Positions 61,367 to 64,000 of a stretch of 64,000 bases of DNA are shown piece after piece. Numbering within the stretch: position 1 is the first letter of the stretch; the number at the start of each line of letters is the position of its first letter. The translations under genes and the position numbers were made by a program. The notes under the pieces are model-generated. The model was given only the letters and a program-made list of their open reading frames with translations. It had not been told where the DNA came from and made no database searches. Location: the NCBI GenBank assembly GCA_016899975.1, contig JACJJN010000013.1, positions 1 through 64,000 of the forward strand, in the 5' to 3' direction. The DNA comes from Lacrimispora saccharolytica. GTDB taxonomy: Bacteria > Bacillota > Clostridia > Lachnospirales > Lachnospiraceae.

Positions 61367-62281
61367 TCACTTGCGCGGATGGGATTTATTGTACACTGCA
61401 CGCATTTGATAAATCCCCATATCCAGGTACATCTGTGTCGTGGAAATATCTGAATGCCCCAGCATCTCCTGGACACTCTTGAGATCCGCTCCATTCTGCA
61501 GCAGATGCGCCGCAAAGGAATGGCGGAGAATATGCGGTGTGAGATCTGCATTGATCCCAGCCTCCCTGCCGTAGGTTTTCAGCACTTTCCAAAATCCCTG
61601 ACGGCTCATCGGCTTTCCGGAACAATTCACAAACACATACTCGCCGTTCCCATCCCGCAGCAGTTTTTTCCTGCCCTTCTCCAGATACTCCTTCAGTGCG
61701 TTCCGCGCAGCGCTCCCAAAGGGGATCACACGCCCTTTTTCCTGTCCTGCGCAGGTAATATAACCCATCTGGAGATTCAGGTCCTCCAGTTTCAATTGGA
61801 TCAGTTCACTGACCCGGATTCCCGTCGCATAAAGCAGTTCCAGCATCGCCTTGTCCCGGATTCCTTTTGGCGTCGAACAATCCGGCTGACGCATCAGGAG
61901 GTCCACCTCGTCCACAGAAAGGATCTCCGGCGCTTTCCGTTCCACCTTCGGAGGACGGAGATTTTCCGACGGATCTTCCTCAATGTAATGCTGGCGCACC
62001 ACATACTGACAGAAGGTCCGGATCGCCGCCACATTTCTTGACACAGTCGCCGGGGACAGCCGTTCCCTCTCCAGATAAAGCATATAAGAGTTGAGGAACG
62101 TCTCCGTCACTGCATTCAGATCCGTCACCTGATGCTCTGCCAGATAACGTTCCATTTTTCGCAGATCACGCTCGTAGGAAATTTCCGTATTATGGGAAGT
62201 CTTTTTCACCGTATGGAGATAAATAACAAACTCCCAGATTGCGTCTTTTATTTTCCAGTTTTCTTTTTTCTCAAGTACCAT
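61367..62281 (-). CDS. xerD: Tyrosine recombinase XerD-like
   Basis: Site-specific recombinase, probably for chromosome dimer resolution. A SAM-like N-terminal domain (WEFVIYLHTVKKTS...SYERDLRKME) is followed by the catalytic domain: Arg in TGIRVSELIQL, Lys in QEKGRVIPF, HILRHSFAAHLL (H-x2-R), the late His in MLGHSDISTTQ and nucleophile Tyr in TQMYLDMG. From the ATG at 62281 it has 304 residues, close to the family norm, but the ribosome site is poor. The frame stays open to 62458, so the start is uncertain. Confidence 0.88.
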   Translation of the reverse strand: MVLEKKENWKIKDAIWEFVIYLHTVKKTSHNTEISYERDLRKMERYLAEHQVTDLNAVTETFLNSYMLYLERERLSPATVSRNVAAIRTFCQYVVRQHYIEEDPSENLRPPKVERKAPEILSVDEVDLLMRQPDCSTPKGIRDKAMLELLYATGIRVSELIQLKLEDLNLQMGYITCAGQEKGRVIPFGSAARNALKEYLEKGRKKLLRDGNGEYVFVNCSGKPMSRQGFWKVLKTYGREAGINADLTPHILRHSFAAHLLQNGADLKSVQEMLGHSDISTTQMYLDMGIYQMRAVYNKSHPRK

Positions 62282-62503
62282 AGTCCAAGCAGAAAGACAC
62301 GTGTCTGCCTTCCGCATCCGTGTCCCGTAACCTTTCCACCAAATTCTGTGGAATATTATAAACATATTTTTTTCAAATTGCAATTCTGTTTTCCCCCAGC
62401 AGAAACCCGGGTTTTCCGGCTTTTCGGGAAACTTCTGATATCTTGTGTCCACTTCCATGTTATGTCTACCAGATATTGTGCACTACAAATTGTTAACTTT
62501 CTG

Positions 62504-63094
62504 TTAACTTTCAATCAGCCATTGCAGAATCAACGGATTTACATAGCATTCCAGCAAAATCCCCCATAAGACGACCGTCAGAAACAGCAGGCACCACAGG
62601 CTGTACTGCACCGCCTTTTTTCCAAAAAAACGGTTTCTCTGTATCACTTGCCCGGACATATAACAGATCACTGTAAACATTCCAAAAGCCGCCGGAACAT
62701 AGAGCAGATACTGCGGCAAAAGCGCTGCCGCAAACAGGAGCATTCCCCGGATTCCGTTCTGCAGCAGCGCAATACCAAGAAATGTTCCAAAGAAAAAGCC
62801 ATATCCCAGAAGCTCCGCGATCACCAGCGGCACACCCAGTACAGTCGCACCGATCACCTGCAGAACCGCCATTCCCGCAAGGCGCCGCGGCAGGAGATAA
62901 AAAAAATAATCTTTGGAATCCGGTACCGCCGAACCCACTGCTTCCAAAGAAAACATCTGCAACTCTGTCACATCCTGTCCCCGATTCTGGTACGCAAGGT
63001 TGGCAAACACGGTGCCCAGCACAAATCCCGCCGCAAACAGAAGCAGGAACAATTTCCAGAAAGGAAAAAATTCACGTTTGATAAATTTTCTCAC
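62504..63094 (-). CDS. spoIIM: Stage II sporulation protein M-like membrane protein
   Basis: 196 residues with about five membrane helices. In sporulators SpoIIM works with SpoIID and SpoIIP in septal peptidoglycan dissolution during engulfment. It starts at GTG 63094 with GGGAGG 4 bases upstream (MRKFIKREFFPFWKLF), and the frame upstream lacks a ribosome site. It lies between rny and xerD. Its presence indicates an endospore-forming lineage, though not necessarily a spore former. Confidence 0.85.
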   Translation of the reverse strand: MRKFIKREFFPFWKLFLLLFAAGFVLGTVFANLAYQNRGQDVTELQMFSLEAVGSAVPDSKDYFFYLLPRRLAGMAVLQVIGATVLGVPLVIAELLGYGFFFGTFLGIALLQNGIRGMLLFAAALLPQYLLYVPAAFGMFTVICYMSGQVIQRNRFFGKKAVQYSLWCLLFLTVVLWGILLECYVNPLILQWLIES

Positions 63095-63153
63095 GGAGCC
63101 TCCCTTCCCTTTTCCATGTTTCCTTTCAGTATATGAAACAGCAGCAAAAAAAA

Positions 63154-63195
63154 GAAGCCGTACACCGCCGACTTTTATCGGCGGCATACAGCTTC
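63154..63195 (-). terminator. Terminator of rny
   Basis: GAAGC...ACCGCCGA pairs with TCGGCGGCATACAGCTTC, and a U8 run follows on the minus strand. Confidence 0.85.
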
Positions 63196-63244
63196 CTCTC
63201 ATTTCTCTGCATTTTCTGACCGGCCTGTGCGGCTCCGGACAGGA

Positions 63245-64000
63245 TTATTTCGCGTAATCAGTTACGCGGCTTTCACGAATTACATTTACTTTGATCTGTC
63301 CTGGATATTCCAGTTCTGCTTCGATCTGCTTGGAGATATCTCTCGCGATCAGTACCATATCAGCATCTGATACCTGCTCCGGCACTACCATTACGCGGAC
63401 TTCTCTTCCTGCCTGAATTGCAAAAGATTTTTCAACCCCTTTGAAGGAGTTTGCGATATCCTCTAACTGTTTTAATCTGTTGGTATATGTTTCCAGTGTC
63501 TCTCTTCTCGCGCCCGGACGTGCAGCGGAAATTGCGTCTGCCGCCTGTACCAGACATGCAATCAGAGACTGTGGTTCTACATCGCCATGATGGGCTTCCA
63601 CTGCATTGATCACCAGAGCGGACTCCTTGTATTTCTTACAGAGCGTCACGCCAATCTGAATGTGGGAACCTTCCACCTCATGGTCGATGGATTTTCCGAT
63701 ATCATGCAGGAGGCCTGCGCGTTTCGCCATACGTACATCGCAGCCCACCTCACCTGCCAGAAGTCCTGACAGCTGTGCCACCTCTATTGAGTGCTTTAAT
63801 GCATTCTGTCCATAACTGGAACGGAATTTCATTCTTCCCAAAAGCCGAATCAGCTCCGGATGGAGTCCATGTACTCCAACTTCCAGTGCAGCCGCTTCGC
63901 CTTCTTCTCGAATATTCTGCTCAACTTCTTTTTTGGCTTTCTCCACCATTTCCTCAATGCGGGCTGGATGGATACGGCCGTCAACAATTAATTTTTCCAG
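63245..64000 (-). CDS. rny: Ribonuclease Y, C-terminal part (cut by window end)
   Basis: Endoribonuclease of the RNA degradosome. The frame runs off the window, with [19 protein letters not shown] continuing upstream. The HD domain is visible: catalytic HD in [14 protein letters not shown], then [15 protein letters not shown] and [16 protein letters not shown]. The N-terminal membrane helix, coiled coil and KH domain lie outside. Confidence 0.96.
   Translation of the reverse strand: MEKLIVDGRIHPARIEEMVEKAKKEVEQNIREEGEAAALEVGVHGLHPELIRLLGRMKFRSSYGQNALKHSIEVAQLSGLLAGEVGCDVRMAKRAGLLHDIGKSIDHEVEGSHIQIGVTLCKKYKESALVINAVEAHHGDVEPQSLIACLVQAADAISAARPGARRETLETYTNRLKQLEDIANSFKGVEKSFAIQAGREVRVMVVPEQVSDADMVLIARDISKQIEAELEYPGQIKVNVIRESRVTDYAK

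Noticed and set aside
61367-62458. XerD-like gene as evidence of an integrated mobile element
   Set aside because: Its neighbours (spoIIM, rny) and full-length XerD features match the normal chromosomal xerD setting in Clostridia.

Overview
The window looks like chromosome of a mid-GC, anaerobic, endospore-lineage Firmicute, most likely a gut Lachnospiraceae (Clostridium cluster XIVa) species. Support comes from a SpoIIM homologue, strong AGGAGG-type ribosome binding sites, several TTG/GTG starts, a one-desulfurase/one-scaffold Fe-S operon led by an Rrf2 regulator, a GW-repeat plus Ig-like surface protein, and Bce/Van-type antibiotic-sensing modules. I did not assign a species. Most of the window is core housekeeping DNA on the minus strand, with small accessory insertions and many short dispersed repeats in the gaps.

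Layout. 1-384: long inverted-repeat element. 0.4-7.6 kb: GW-repeat/Big2 surface protein, ftsH, an RluA-family pseudouridine synthase, a UPF0303 protein and truA. 7.9-13.9 kb: a peptide-antibiotic-type module (nitroreductase, response regulator, sensor kinase, pgsA-like phosphatidyltransferase, ABC ATPase, large-loop permease), with a second long inverted repeat before the ABC genes. 14-19.4 kb: small hypotheticals, an NADPH-FMN reductase-like protein, an RlmI-type methyltransferase, a radical SAM protein and a SEC-C-tagged methionine aminopeptidase. 19.4-20.5 kb: a helical-protein gene bracketed by two inverted 160-bp MITE-like elements, one of which supplies the hemB stop codon. 20.5-25.8 kb: a tetrapyrrole/sulfur block (hemB, precorrin-2 dehydrogenase, siroheme-type sulfite reductase, CoA-disulfide reductase/rhodanese, divergent LysR regulator). 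25.9-28.1 kb: an orphan two-component system. 28.3-29.4 kb: a lysis-like remnant (38-aa membrane peptide plus M15/PG-binding endolysin). 29.6-30.3 kb: tRNA-Ala(CGC) and tmRNA. 30.3-36.7 kb: glgX, smpB, rnr, secG, eno, with a candidate structured leader or ncRNA upstream of eno. 37-39.8 kb: an esterase-like gene and gpmI. 40-44.8 kb: a plus-strand two-component/ABC module of the Van/Bce/MacB kind. 44.9-47.4 kb: an amino-acid ABC importer whose binding protein appears circularly permuted. 47.6-55 kb: hom, ridA, tpiA, pgk, gap, a PHP phosphatase and mnmA. 54.9-57.1 kb: iscR-iscS-iscU. 57.2-64 kb: a MOP-family flippase, DAHP synthase, an NlpC/P60 hydrolase, a small membrane protein, xerD, spoIIM and the 3' part of rny.

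How it fits together. Lower glycolysis is well represented (gap-pgk-tpiA, gpmI, eno). mnmA sits beside its sulfur donor system iscS/iscU. smpB is close to its partner tmRNA. The siroheme-pathway dehydrogenase abuts the siroheme enzyme. The best leads for follow-up are the permuted binding protein, the eno leader/ncRNA unit, the MITE-bracketed gene, the RNase R that seems to lack its cold-shock domains, and at least four families of dispersed repeats.
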